Assembly (NCBI GenBank): GCA_903844735.1
Contig: CAIMUX010000073.1
Location: 29,110-93,109 of the forward strand
Origin: Candidatus Eiseniibacteriota bacterium
GTDB lineage: Bacteria > Eisenbacteria > RBG-16-71-46 > CAIMUX01
Direction of reading: 5' to 3'
DNA: 64,000 bases
In this document: positions 48,381-57,384 of the stretch, piece after piece
How positions within the stretch are numbered: the stretch's first letter is position 1
How the letters are laid out: each line of letters starts with the position of its first letter
Notes under the pieces: model-generated
Database searches by the model: none
What the model saw: only the letters and a program-made list of their open reading frames with translations
Told to the model about the DNA's origin: nothing
Made by a program: the position numbers and the translations under genes

Positions 48381-49586
48381 CTAGATCGGGTCCGTCGGTA
48401 CAGGCTGCTCGGCCGCGAGCCCCTGCCGCAGGTCCTCGATGAGGTCGTCCACGTCCTCGATCCCGACCGAGTAGCGAACCAGTCCGTCGGTGATGCCGGC
48501 GCTCAGGCGACCCTCGCGTCCCATCCCGGCGTGGGTCATGGAAGCCGGATGCTCGATCAAAGACTCGACCCCGCCCAGCGACACCGCCAACGCAGCCAAT
48601 CGGATGTTGTTCATGAGGCTCTTCCCGGCTTCCAAGCCGCCCTTCAACTCGAAGCTGATCACCGCGCCGGGTCCTCTCATCTGGCGGCTCGCCAACTCAT
48701 GTTGCGGGTGCGAGGGGAGACCGGAATAGCGGACCCAGGTGACCTCGGGGCGCGTCTCGATCCAGTTCGCGATCTTGATCGCACTCTCCTGCGCGCGCTC
48801 GATGCGAAGAGCGAGGGTCTTGATCCCTCGGTGGACCAGGAAAGCCTGATGAGGGTCCATGTTGCAGCCGGTGATGACCATCGTCTCCCGTAGCCGCCGG
48901 TATATCACCGGGTCGAGGGCGACAAGGATGCCGCCCACGACGTCGGCATGACCGTTGATGAACTTGGTCACGGAGTGCAGGACAACGTCGGCGCCGAGGG
49001 TGAGGGGCTTCTGGAGATAGGGAGAGGCAAAGGTGCTGTCCACGGCCAGCAGCGCACCGTGCTCGTGGGCCAGTCGGGCCACCGCGGCAATGTCCGTGAT
49101 CTGCATCATCGGATTCGACGGCGTCTCTATATAGACGAGGCGCGTATTCTCCCGAAAGGCCTCGCGCACCGCATCGAGGTCGGAGGTGTCGACGAAGGAC
49201 GAAGAAACGCCGAACTTCCCGAGATGCTTCTCCATCAACGTGCGCGAAGGGCCGTACACCGAGGCTGTGCTGAGCACGTGTTCATCGCGCGCGAGCAATG
49301 CTAAGCAAACTGTCGTCACGGCTCCCATGCCTGAACTGGTGGCCACGCCTCCGACGCCATCCTCCAGCTCGGCGACACAATCCTCCAGGGCCCGGATGGT
49401 CGGATTGCCGATCCGCGTGTAGATAAACCCGTCCGCCTTGCCCGCGAAGCGGTCCGCGCCGACCTGGGTGTTGTCGAACGCGAAGGTGGACGTCTGGTAG
49501 ATGGGTGTCACGACGCTTCCGGACGGATCCTTGCGCGCCCCAGCGTGCACGAGTTTGGTGTGGAAACCCTTGTCTTTCGTGTTCAT
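48381..49586 (-). CDS. PLP-dependent transsulfuration enzyme (Cys/Met metabolism family)
   Basis: 401 residues, full length. Family markers are 'PIYQTSTFAFDN', 'YTRIGNPTIRALEDCVAELEDG', 'SSGMGAV', 'YIETPSNPMMQITDI', 'VDSTFASPYLQKPL' and the PLP-binding Lys in 'LHSVTKFINGHADVVGG'. Cystathionine gamma-synthase, gamma/beta-lyase, homocysteine synthase and methionine gamma-lyase share this fold. The Cys typical of methionine gamma-lyase after 'YG' is replaced by Pro ('VYGPSRTL'), so a lyase or synthase of cystathionine is more likely. The enzyme may feed homocysteine to MetH, though the genes are 32 kb apart. Confidence 0.9.
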   Translation of the reverse strand: MNTKDKGFHTKLVHAGARKDPSGSVVTPIYQTSTFAFDNTQVGADRFAGKADGFIYTRIGNPTIRALEDCVAELEDGVGGVATSSGMGAVTTVCLALLARDEHVLSTASVYGPSRTLMEKHLGKFGVSSSFVDTSDLDAVREAFRENTRLVYIETPSNPMMQITDIAAVARLAHEHGALLAVDSTFASPYLQKPLTLGADVVLHSVTKFINGHADVVGGILVALDPVIYRRLRETMVITGCNMDPHQAFLVHRGIKTLALRIERAQESAIKIANWIETRPEVTWVRYSGLPSHPQHELASRQMRGPGAVISFELKGGLEAGKSLMNNIRLAALAVSLGGVESLIEHPASMTHAGMGREGRLSAGITDGLVRYSVGIEDVDDLIEDLRQGLAAEQPVPTDPI

Positions 49587-50048
49587 GCGCGTCCTCCCAT
49601 GCTCACGGCGAGCCCTTTCCTTGGATCTGGTGTCTTGCCCGGGGAACCCAGGTCGACGGAAATGGCGGCCTGGTCCCGATAGCGCCCACCGAGATCCGCG
49701 AACCCGGATGCTTCGAAGTCGTCCTGGGCCCTCGAGATCTCGTCCGGCTCACGGATCGGTATGCCGGTCGGTTGGAGAGTCGCAACGGGTGGTCCCCCCG
49801 AGACAAGCTGATGACAAAAGGTTCGGCACCTGTAAACCTCCGCCGACATTGTGGGCAAGAGCTCGTCACCCATCAAGGCCCGAATAGACCCGGACAAGGA
49901 GTGAACCCGAGAAAAGGGAGTCCGGCCGTAGCCGGGGATCGGGTTGCGACAGCCGTTCCGCATGGCGACCATCCCGGCAGAGAAAGGTGGCGATCAAGGG
50001 CGGGTGCGGATAGGCTCGATGAGGCTCAGTGTCATAGGAGGCGCAACG
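49587..50048. other. Leader region of the metal-homeostasis locus
   Basis: About 460 bases between the PLP enzyme and the divergent FmdE-like gene; it should hold both promoters. A minus-strand frame at 49583-49972 is open but resembles no family. I looked for cobalamin, TPP and molybdenum-cofactor riboswitch signatures because of the neighbouring genes and found none. AGGAGG at 50035-50040 is the ribosome site of the next gene. Confidence 0.35.
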
Positions 50049-50600
50049 ATGGATGAACCGGAACTGAAGAGTCTGTTGCAACGCTGTGTCGACTACCATG
50101 GACACTCGTGCCGGGGTCAGATCTTCGGAGTCCGCATCGCGAGGAAGGGAACGGAGCTCGCCGCGGCTGAGTCAGCGCGGGACATGATCGTTGTCGTCGA
50201 GAACGACCGCTGCATCGCCGACGCGATCCAGATCGTCACCGGCACGAGAATCGGACGACGGACGATGAAGCTCGTCCCGTACGGCCGAATGGCCGCGACG
50301 TTTCTGAACCTTAAGACGGCCCGTGCCTGGAGGGTCAACCTGAACCTCGGTGACCGGCCGTGCGACGATCCCGACCTGAACGACGCAGCACTTCTCATGA
50401 TGCCGGATGAAGATCTGCTCAGGTGGAGGGAGGTCCGGGTCGACTTCCCGCCGCACGAGCTTCCGGGGAAGCCGCAGCGCGTGGTTCGTTGCACTCGATG
50501 CGGGGAGAAGGTCTTCGACTTCCGCGATCTGCCGGATCCCGCGGGCCCGACGTGCGTCGCATGCGCTCAGGGCGGCTACTACGCGGAGATCGATCGATGA
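50049..50600 (+). CDS. FmdE-like protein with C-terminal zinc finger
   Basis: 183 residues. 'CVDYHGHSCRGQIFGVRIARKG' is the H-G-H-x-C-x-G motif of the FmdE domain (named after a subunit of formylmethanofuran dehydrogenase). 'RCIADAIQIVTGTRIGRRTMKL' is the second conserved segment. The C-terminus has a CxxC...CxxC zinc finger ('VRCTRCGEKVFDF', 'GPTCVACAQGGYY'). The family binds metal; bacterial members are often linked to molybdenum or other metal-cofactor genes. AGGAGG lies eight bases before the ATG. Its stop overlaps the DUF364 start (ATGA). Confidence 0.85.
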   Translation: MDEPELKSLLQRCVDYHGHSCRGQIFGVRIARKGTELAAAESARDMIVVVENDRCIADAIQIVTGTRIGRRTMKLVPYGRMAATFLNLKTARAWRVNLNLGDRPCDDPDLNDAALLMMPDEDLLRWREVRVDFPPHELPGKPQRVVRCTRCGEKVFDFRDLPDPAGPTCVACAQGGYYAEIDR

Positions 50601-51316
50601 CGATGCAGCTCTACGAGGATCTGCGGCAGAGCATCCAAGGCGAGGATTGCGAGGTCCGGCGGGTCGTCATCGGGCTGCACTGGACGGTGGTGGAGAGCCG
50701 GCACCTCGGCATGGCCCACACGTTCCGCTCGCCCTCGTACCCGGAGGTGGAAGACGCCGGACAACTGGTGGGGCAGTCCGCGCTCGCTGTGGCGGGGCGG
50801 TTGCTCTCCTGGAATCCGCTGGAAGCCTCGCTGGGACTCGCCGCGCTGAACTCGATGATCGGCCCTCGCGGAACCGACTGCGATCTCAACCAGCAAATCC
50901 TGGAACTGTCGCGTGATCGGACGGTCGTGGTCATCGGCCGCTTCCCCTTTACGGATGACATCCGCCGAGTGGCGAGGACGACGCACTGCCTTGAGCTCGA
51001 CCCGCAGCCGGGCGAACTCCCAGCCGCGGCCGCCGAGGCGGTGATCCCCGGCGCGGACATCGTGGTGATTACTGCCACGGCGCTGATCAACAAAACGATG
51101 CCCCGCCTGCTCGAGCTGTCACGCGGCGCGAGGTCGATCGTCCTTGGCCCCAGCACGCCGATGAACGAGGTCTTACTCGACCATGGTGCGGAGATCTTGG
51201 AAGGAGTTCGGCTCGCCGATGGGGATGCTCTCACCGCTTGCGTCGGGCAGGGCGTGAAGAAGTTCCGGCGCTTGCTGGGGATCCAGCCGATCACGCTTAC
51301 CCACGGGGACGCGTAG
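50597..51316 (+). CDS. DUF364/DUF4213 putative heavy-metal chelation protein
   Basis: 239 residues. The N-terminal part ('VVIGLHWTVVESRHLGMAHTFRS') is DUF4213-like. The C-terminal Rossmann-like domain is DUF364: 'TVVVIGRFPFTDDIRR', 'ELDPQPGELPAAAAEAVIPGADIVVITATALINKTMPRLLEL' region, and 'IVLGPSTPMNEVLLDHGAEILEGVRLAD'. Structures of the family suggested metal-chelate binding; the true role is not known. It overlaps the FmdE-like gene by four bases, so the two probably act together. No membrane or signal segment. Confidence 0.85.
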   Translation: MTMQLYEDLRQSIQGEDCEVRRVVIGLHWTVVESRHLGMAHTFRSPSYPEVEDAGQLVGQSALAVAGRLLSWNPLEASLGLAALNSMIGPRGTDCDLNQQILELSRDRTVVVIGRFPFTDDIRRVARTTHCLELDPQPGELPAAAAEAVIPGADIVVITATALINKTMPRLLELSRGARSIVLGPSTPMNEVLLDHGAEILEGVRLADGDALTACVGQGVKKFRRLLGIQPITLTHGDA

Positions 51317-51383
51317 CATCATCGAGAAACGGCAACCCGAGCCCGTCGTACCTGATCGGAAAGGCCTCGGAGAAGGAAGTCCC

Positions 51384-52190
51384 ATGGCCGAACAGGATCC
51401 TTTGAACGCTTGGGCAGCCGTGCAGGAGATCCGGAAGCGTTCTCCGCTCGTCCACAACATCACCAACTACGTGGTCATGAACACTTCGGCCAACGCCATC
51501 CTGGCCATCGGTGGCTCGCCCGTGATGGCCCATGCCGAGGAGGAGATGGCGGACATGGTGGCCCTCGCCTCTGTTCTGGTCATCAACATCGGCACGTTGA
51601 GCAGGGAGTGGATCAAATCCATGTTCAAGGCTGCCGAACATGCGGCGAAACGGGGCATTCCCATCGTGCTGGATCCGGTGGGAGCGGGGGCCACGCCGTA
51701 CCGCACCCGCACAGTCCGGGAGCTCGTGGCCGCCACGCGGCCCACCATCATCCGCGGTAATGCCTCGGAGATCATGGCCCTCTGCGGAGATGGAGCGAAG
51801 ACCAAGGGTGTGGAGAGCACGGTGGTCTCCCCGGATGCGGTGGGGGCCGCCCGTTCGCTCTACGGCAGTCTCGGTTCGGTCATCTGCATCAGCGGGGCGA
51901 CCGACTACATTGTAGGTGGCGAGGAGGTCTTCAGGATCAACAATGGGCACCCCATGATGACCCGGGTGACGGGCCTTGGATGCACGGCCACGGTCCTATG
52001 CGGGGCATTCGCCGCCGTCACCCCGGATCCTGCGCGGGCGACGGCCCAGGCTATGGCCGTCATGGGTATCGCCGGCGAGATTGCCGCAGAAAGAGCGGAA
52101 GGGCCGGGCACGCTGCAGTTGTACTTCCTGGACGCCCTCTACCGTTTGACGGAAGACGACATCATCCGGCGCATCCGGATGGAATCCTGA
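51384..52190 (+). CDS. thiM: Hydroxyethylthiazole kinase
   Basis: 268 residues, normal size. 'SPLVHNITNYVVMNTSANAILAIGGSPVMAHA' type sequence forms the thiazole site, 'IVLDPVGAGATPYR' and 'IIRGNASEI' are ATP-site segments, and the active-site Cys is in 'MTRVTGLGCTATVLCGAF'. It phosphorylates 4-methyl-5-(2-hydroxyethyl)thiazole for thiamine salvage. No ThiD, ThiE or TPP riboswitch is nearby, so its place between metal-related genes is unusual. It lies 67 bases after DUF364 and 131 before the substrate-binding protein. Confidence 0.93.
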   Translation: MAEQDPLNAWAAVQEIRKRSPLVHNITNYVVMNTSANAILAIGGSPVMAHAEEEMADMVALASVLVINIGTLSREWIKSMFKAAEHAAKRGIPIVLDPVGAGATPYRTRTVRELVAATRPTIIRGNASEIMALCGDGAKTKGVESTVVSPDAVGAARSLYGSLGSVICISGATDYIVGGEEVFRINNGHPMMTRVTGLGCTATVLCGAFAAVTPDPARATAQAMAVMGIAGEIAAERAEGPGTLQLYFLDALYRLTEDDIIRRIRMES

Positions 52191-52321
52191 GGCTGGATGG
52201 CCCGGCCCCGCATTGACACCACAAAGGCCAACGGCGCAGTATCGGCTCCGTTGAACTCTGCTGCACCCGCACGGACGTCGTATCGGGCTCGATCGGTGCC
52301 CGAGGACCTGCGAGGACTCCG

Positions 52322-53302
52322 ATGAGACCGTCCAAGTCAGTCGCCCGCAGTCGGACCGTCATGGCTCGCCCCGGCTTGGCGGCAGGCTCGGGCCTTTTCC
52401 TTCCGCTGGCAATCATGGTGATCGCCGGATCGGGTGTGGCACACGGCCTTCCCACTCCCCCGGCGGGGCCTGTCCGGGCGTTTGTCACCATTGCGCCCCA
52501 GGCCTTCTTCGTCGAGCGGATCGGCGGTGACCGCGTGCAGGTGGAAGTTCTCGTCGGGCCGGGCCAGTGCGCCGAGACGTTCGAGGCAACGCCCAAGCAG
52601 CTCGCCCGGATGGCCGGGGCGCGACTCTATTTTTCGGTCGGCATGCCGATGGAAGAGACGCTGGTGCCGCGGCTGCTGGGGAATTTCCCCGGCCTGGTCG
52701 TGGTCGACACGCAGGAGGGGATCGCTCGGCGAAACCTTGACGGTGACTGGGTGCCCGGAGCCGCTGACGCGGACGACCATGCTGCCGGCGAGCACACGCA
52801 CTCGCACACCGGAGCCGACCCGCACTCCTGGCTCGATCCCGCGCTGGCCAAGGTGATCGCCCAAAACATCGCGCGCGGCCTGGTGCGGGTCGACCCCGCT
52901 GACTCCGCGATCTTCCGCGCCAACCTTCGGTCGCTCGAGGCCGATCTCGACCGCGTCGACGCCGAAGTTCGGGCTCTTCTCGCCCCGGCGAAGGGACGCG
53001 AGATGCTGGTCTACCATCCCTACTATGGCTATTTCGCCCGTGCCTATGGCCTGCGGCAGGCGGCCATCGAGGTGGGCGGCTTCCGTCCCGGCTCGAAGTC
53101 CTTAGCCGGCATCATTGATCGCGCCCGGGAGAACGACATCCATGCCATCTTTGTGCAAGAAGGGGTGGCGCTCTCTGCTGCACAGACCGTGGCGAGCGAG
53201 ATCGGCGGTCGGGTCATTGTTCTCGACCCGCTGTCGCGGGACTACCTGGTCAACCTCCGCGAGATGGCGCGCCGCGTGCGCGCCGGGCTGATGGGCGAAT
53301 GA
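52322..53302 (+). CDS. Metal ABC transporter substrate-binding protein (ZnuA-like)
   Basis: 326 residues. A signal peptide (about 20-42, ending 'SGVAHG') precedes the cluster 9 binding fold. It has a His-rich loop ('DDHAAGEHTHSHTGADPHSW', about 150-170) typical of zinc chaperoning. Metal ligands include His of 'PHSW', His of 'MLVYHPYYGYFA' and an acidic residue near 'VFVQEG'-type sequence. The first ligand site, usually P-H-x-Y-E-P-T-P, reads C-A-E-T-F-E-A-T-P, with Glu for His. Zinc or manganese is likely; the change may alter the metal choice. The stop overlaps the ATPase ATG. TTGACA at 52213 may be a -35 box. Confidence 0.88.
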   Translation: MRPSKSVARSRTVMARPGLAAGSGLFLPLAIMVIAGSGVAHGLPTPPAGPVRAFVTIAPQAFFVERIGGDRVQVEVLVGPGQCAETFEATPKQLARMAGARLYFSVGMPMEETLVPRLLGNFPGLVVVDTQEGIARRNLDGDWVPGAADADDHAAGEHTHSHTGADPHSWLDPALAKVIAQNIARGLVRVDPADSAIFRANLRSLEADLDRVDAEVRALLAPAKGREMLVYHPYYGYFARAYGLRQAAIEVGGFRPGSKSLAGIIDRARENDIHAIFVQEGVALSAAQTVASEIGGRVIVLDPLSRDYLVNLREMARRVRAGLMGE

Positions 53303-54129
53303 CAGCGCCGGACGTCACCACGGTCCCCGCCGTATCCATCCGCGACCTCTGGTTTGCGTACGACGGGCCGCCGGTCCTGCGAGAGGTCTCGTTCGACCTC
53401 GCGGCGGGCGATTTCGTTTCCATCATCGGTCCGAACGGGGGCGGGAAGACCACGCTCCTGAAGCTCCTTCTCGGGCTGCTATCCCCCACCCGCGGGAGTT
53501 TGCGAGTCTTCGGCCGGGCGCCCGACGCAGCGCGGAAGCGACTCGGCTACATGCCGCAGCAGATCTCTCTCGACACGAGCTTCCCGGTTACGGCGATCGA
53601 CATCGTACTGATGGGGCGTCTCGGGAATGGCTTTCCCGCGGGGCCGTTCCGCCGGGCGGATCGAGAGGCCGCCGAGACGGCGCTCCGTGATGTTGAGGCC
53701 CACGATCTGCGGAATCGCGGCTTCTTCTCCCTCTCCGGCGGGCAGCGACAGCGGATCCTCATCGCCCGCGCGCTGGCGTCAGGCCCGGATCTTCTGCTTC
53801 TCGACGAGCCGACGGCCAGTCTCGATCCGGCGGTGCAGGATGACCTCTATGAGCTCCTCACGCGGTTGAACCGGCGGATGACGATCATGCTCGTTTCCCA
53901 CGACATCGGTGTTGTCTCGAAGCATGTCCGCACGGTGGTGTGCGTCAGCGGGCAGGTGGCGATCCACCCGGTGGAGGCGATCAGCGGCGAGCTGGCGCGG
54001 GTCCTCTTTCACGGAGCGGAGGATGTGAAGCTCGTGCGGCACGACCAGTGCGAGGGCGGGCACCCGGGACATCCACCGGGAACGCGGCACGCGACGCACA
54101 CGACCGCCGGTCACTCGGAGCGGAGGTAG
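53299..54129 (+). CDS. Metal ABC transporter ATPase (ZnuC-like)
   Basis: 276 residues. Walker A 'GPNGGGKTT', Q-loop 'MPQQ', signature 'LSGGQRQR', Walker B 'LLLLDEPTASLDP' and H-loop 'LVSHDIGVV' are all intact. 'DTSFPVTAIDIVLMGRLG' is typical of ZnuC/MntB/TroB. The C-terminal ~40 residues are His-rich ('HDQCEGGHPGHPPG', 'RHATHTTAGHSERR'), which may bind or sense the metal in the cytoplasm. ATGA overlap with the binding-protein gene; the permease starts three bases after its stop. Confidence 0.92.
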   Translation: MTAPDVTTVPAVSIRDLWFAYDGPPVLREVSFDLAAGDFVSIIGPNGGGKTTLLKLLLGLLSPTRGSLRVFGRAPDAARKRLGYMPQQISLDTSFPVTAIDIVLMGRLGNGFPAGPFRRADREAAETALRDVEAHDLRNRGFFSLSGGQRQRILIARALASGPDLLLLDEPTASLDPAVQDDLYELLTRLNRRMTIMLVSHDIGVVSKHVRTVVCVSGQVAIHPVEAISGELARVLFHGAEDVKLVRHDQCEGGHPGHPPGTRHATHTTAGHSERR

Positions 54130-54132
54130 CCG

Positions 54133-55026
54133 GTGGGAGAGTTCTTCCAGTCGCTGGCCGCGCATTCCTTCCTGCGCAACGCCCTCTTCGCCGGGCTTCT
54201 CGCCAGCGTGGCTTGCGGGGTGGTCGGCACATGGGTGGTGACCCGCCGCATCACGGTCATCGCCGGCAGCATCGCCCACGCCGTCCTCGGTGGCATGGGT
54301 GCCGCCTACTACTTGCGCGTGGTGAAGCACTGGGAGTGGCTGAGTCCGCTCCACGGCGCCGTGGCCGCCGCCCTGCTGGCTGCCCTGGCGATCGGCTGGA
54401 TGAAGTCACGCGGCGACGAGCGCGAGGACACCGTCATTTCCGCCATCTGGTCGATCGGGATCGCGATTGGAGTTCTCTTCCTGTTTCTTACCCCGGGTTA
54501 CAAGACCGACCTCATGAGCTATCTCTTCGGGAATATCGTCATGGTCGACGCCGGCGCGCTCCGACTGCTGGTGATCCTCGACGCCATCGTCCTTCTGGCG
54601 GCGGCCGCCTTCTACAACCCGCTGCTCGCCGTCTGCTTCGACGAGGAGTTCGCCCGGCTGCGCGGCATCAACGTTCAATTCTTTTACACGCTGCTCCTCT
54701 GCTTGACCGCTCTCACCATCGTGACCCTGATCTACGTCGTGGGCGTCGTGATGGTGATCGCACTTATCACCCTGCCGGTCTCCGTGGCGGGGCGCTTTTC
54801 GCGCAAGCTCTGGCAGATGATGTTGCTCTCCGCTCTTCTGTGCGGATTCCTCACCACCGCCGGGCTGGCCATCAGCTACCAGCCGGATCTGCCGGTGGGA
54901 GCGACGACGATTCTGCTTACGGCCGTGGTCTATGCGGCGGTCAGCCTGGGAGCGGGATTACATCAAAGGATGCATCGTCGCGCGTCTACCACCGCAGCGG
55001 CAGACCGGGAAGGGGACAAGACCTGA
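54133..55026 (+). CDS. Metal ABC transporter permease (ZnuB-like)
   Basis: 297 residues with eight or nine membrane helices. 'GSIAHAVLGGMGAAYYL' near residue 50 and 'EEFARLRGINVQFFYTLLLCLTALTIV' are the conserved ABC-3 segments. It would form the homodimeric channel of the uptake system with the preceding ATPase. The GTG start follows the ATPase stop by three bases, with GGAG-type sequence upstream. Thirty bases separate it from the permease-SPFH fusion, which suggests one transcript. Confidence 0.92.
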   Translation: MGEFFQSLAAHSFLRNALFAGLLASVACGVVGTWVVTRRITVIAGSIAHAVLGGMGAAYYLRVVKHWEWLSPLHGAVAAALLAALAIGWMKSRGDEREDTVISAIWSIGIAIGVLFLFLTPGYKTDLMSYLFGNIVMVDAGALRLLVILDAIVLLAAAAFYNPLLAVCFDEEFARLRGINVQFFYTLLLCLTALTIVTLIYVVGVVMVIALITLPVSVAGRFSRKLWQMMLLSALLCGFLTTAGLAISYQPDLPVGATTILLTAVVYAAVSLGAGLHQRMHRRASTTAAADREGDKT

Positions 55027-55056
55027 CGGGCGCGAGCCGGCGCGGGTCACGACACC

Positions 55057-57384
55057 ATGTCACCATTCTTCCGCGAGACGATCGTCATGCTGAACGAAAT
55101 GGCGATCTATCTGCTCCTCGGGTTCTTCCTTGCGGGGCTGTTGCATGTCCTTTTGCAGCGAAGGCAGGGATTGCTGGCTCCGTTGCAGGGACCAGGTGCA
55201 AAGCCGGTCTTTCTCGCCGCTCTGATCGGTACGCCGCTGCCGCTCTGCTCGTGCAGTGTGCTTCCCGCCGGGGTGCAACTGGCGCGGCGCGGCGCGACCA
55301 AGGGCGCAGTGGCGTCCTTCCTCATCACCGTGCCCGAGACCGACGTGGTCTCGGTGACCCTCACCTATGCGCTCATCGGGCCGGCGCTGGCGGCGTTCCG
55401 ATTGCTGGCGGCGTTCACTACCGGCATCAGCGCGGGGCTGGTGATCAACCTGTTTGATCGCCGGAGGTACCCGGTGGTGTCCGTCCCGACGGGCGCCGTG
55501 GAGGACGACTGCTGTGTGCCCCCGCCGCAGGCTTCCGTTCCTTCCGGTGCCGATGGGGTGCTAGCGGGGCCGAGCGTTTGCCTGAAGGACTGCTGCGTTT
55601 CTCCGTCGCCCGCGCGATCCCGCGGTTGGTTGGCCGAGGCGCTTCACTACGGCTTCGTCGAATTCTTCGACGATCTTCTCCTGCGGCTGCTTCTCGGCAT
55701 CGCCATCGGGGCGGGCATCGCCGTCCTTTTCCCCGCGGCCAGCCTCACGCGGTTTGCGGGCAACCCGGTGCTGAGCTACCTGGTCATGCTCCTCATCGGG
55801 ATTCCGCTCTATGTCTGCGCCACCGCCTCGACACCCATCGCGGCCGGACTCATCGCGGGCGGAATCAGCCCCGGTGCCGCCTTGGTGTTCCTGCTGGCCG
55901 GACCGGCCACCAATGCGGCGAGCCTCCTTGTGTTGGTGAAGCAGTTCGGGCGGCTCGTCTTCGGGATCTACCTGGCGATGATCGCTCTCGTGGCGGTCGG
56001 GATGGGGCTGGCACTTGATCTTCTGCTGAAACTGCGGGTCTTTCCTTCACCTGACCCCTCGAAGCTCATGGTGAGCAATTCGACCACCCTCGCGTGGATC
56101 GGTACCTGGGCATTTCTGGGCCTCGCCATGTGGAGCCTCGGTCGCCGGCGCGTCGACCGCCGCTTCCTCGCCTGCTTGGAGCGGCGGCTGGGTCTGCACC
56201 TGCACCCGCGAACGCTGGCCTCGATCATCGCGGCGATCGTTGCACTATCGTGGCTGTGGAGCGGGTTCTTCAACGTGAAAGCGGGAGAGCGCGCCGCGGT
56301 GACCCGTTTCGGAGCGATCGCCGAGGCCAACCTGGGTCCTGGACTGCACTATCACTGGCCGGTACCGCTGGGCCGCGCGCACCTCGCCGCAGTGGGGGGT
56401 ATCCGGCGGGTGGAGATCGGATTTCGCAGTGATCCGGCCGGAATGGCCTCGGCGATCACCGCGGCGTCCGGTGCCACAGCCGTTCCCGCCGGCCCGACAC
56501 TGAACCCAGGTCCCCAGGACGAGGGCACGGTGCGACCGGGCCAGCCCGCCGTGCACGGCTCGCCGACGGAGTCGTGGATGCTGACCGGCGACGAGAACAT
56601 CGTCGATGTACAAGCTGTCGCACAGTACCAACTGCGGGAGTCACCCGACGCGGTCCTGGCCTACCTCTTCGGCGTGGAGGATCCGGACCGTCTTGTGCGT
56701 GCGGCTGCGGTGGCGGCGTTGCAGGAGGCTGTGGGCGGTCGCGGCATCGAGGCGCTCCTCACTGACGATCGGTCCGGCGTGGAGCGGCAGGTCCGGGACG
56801 AACTGATGCAGCCGGCCCTCGATGCCTGGGGGAGCGGCATTCGCATCGTCGGTTTCCGGCTCGTCTCAGTGCACGCGCCGACCCCCGTGCACTGGGCGTT
56901 CCGCGACGTGGCCGGTGCGGCCGAGGACGCGGTGAAGTTCGTCAATCAGGCCCGCGAGTATGCTGAGCGCACCGTGCGCGAGGCCCAGGCGGACAGTGCG
57001 CGGGGCGTGCTCTTGGCGCGGGGGCAGGCGGTGGAGCGGGTGCAGAAAGCCGAGGGCGAGGCTTCTGCGTTTTCAGACCAAAGCGGTGAGTACCGCAAGT
57101 CGCCCGGGCTCACCCGCTCGCGCCTTTACCTCGAGAAGCTGGACGCGGTGCTGCCCGGGATGAACCTCTATCTCGATCTCACCGGCTCGCGCGGCCAAGG
57201 ACCATCGATCTGGATCAAGCGCGGTCAGGGGTACGAGGGTTTGCCGTTCACAGGGGGGGCGGGTGGAGGTGGGGCCGGCGCAGGCTTCGAATCCCGAGAG
57301 GGTGGCGGGTCGGATGGGTCCGGCTCGACCAAGCCTGGGTCGACTAGTTTCGGATCGACGGGATCAGGATCAACGGGCCCCTGA
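55057..57384 (+). CDS. Fusion of a DUF318/SO_0444-type permease with an HflK-like SPFH domain
   Basis: 775 residues. Residues 1-365 are a permease of the ArsP/DUF318 (SO_0444 Cu/Zn efflux) type: eight to ten helices, 'GTPLPLCSCSVLPAGVQLARRGATKGA' with Cys64 and Cys66, and 'YVCATASTPIAAGLIAGG' in the second half. The central loop has a Cys-rich site (Cys152-153, 175, 179-180). A further helix (387-404) leads to an SPFH/band-7 domain of HflK type: 'VKAGERAAVTRFGAI', 'GPGLHYHWPVPL', 'TGDENIVDVQAVAQYQL', 'VKFVNQAREYAERTVREAQADSARG'. A Gly/Ser-Thr repeat tail ends it. One reading frame with no break supports a true fusion. A role in metal efflux tied to membrane microdomains or FtsH control is inference. 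Confidence 0.85.
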   Translation: MSPFFRETIVMLNEMAIYLLLGFFLAGLLHVLLQRRQGLLAPLQGPGAKPVFLAALIGTPLPLCSCSVLPAGVQLARRGATKGAVASFLITVPETDVVSVTLTYALIGPALAAFRLLAAFTTGISAGLVINLFDRRRYPVVSVPTGAVEDDCCVPPPQASVPSGADGVLAGPSVCLKDCCVSPSPARSRGWLAEALHYGFVEFFDDLLLRLLLGIAIGAGIAVLFPAASLTRFAGNPVLSYLVMLLIGIPLYVCATASTPIAAGLIAGGISPGAALVFLLAGPATNAASLLVLVKQFGRLVFGIYLAMIALVAVGMGLALDLLLKLRVFPSPDPSKLMVSNSTTLAWIGTWAFLGLAMWSLGRRRVDRRFLACLERRLGLHLHPRTLASIIAAIVALSWLWSGFFNVKAGERAAVTRFGAIAEANLGPGLHYHWPVPLGRAHLAAVGGIRRVEIGFRSDPAGMASAITAASGATAVPAGPTLNPGPQDEGTVRPGQPAVHGSPTESWMLTGDENIVDVQAVAQYQLRESPDAVLAYLFGVEDPDRLVRAAAVAALQEAVGGRGIEALLTDDRSGVERQVRDELMQPALDAWGSGIRIVGFRLVSVHAPTPVHWAFRDVAGAAEDAVKFVNQAREYAERTVREAQADSARGVLLARGQAVERVQKAEGEASAFSDQSGEYRKSPGLTRSRLYLEKLDAVLPGMNLYLDLTGSRGQGPSIWIKRGQGYEGLPFTGGAGGGGAGAGFESREGGGSDGSGSTKPGSTSFGSTGSGSTGP

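Noticed and set aside
49587..50048. A riboswitch upstream of the FmdE-DUF364-ThiM genes
   Set aside because: I looked for TPP, cobalamin and molybdenum-cofactor elements by eye and found none of their conserved boxes. A covariance-model search would be decisive.
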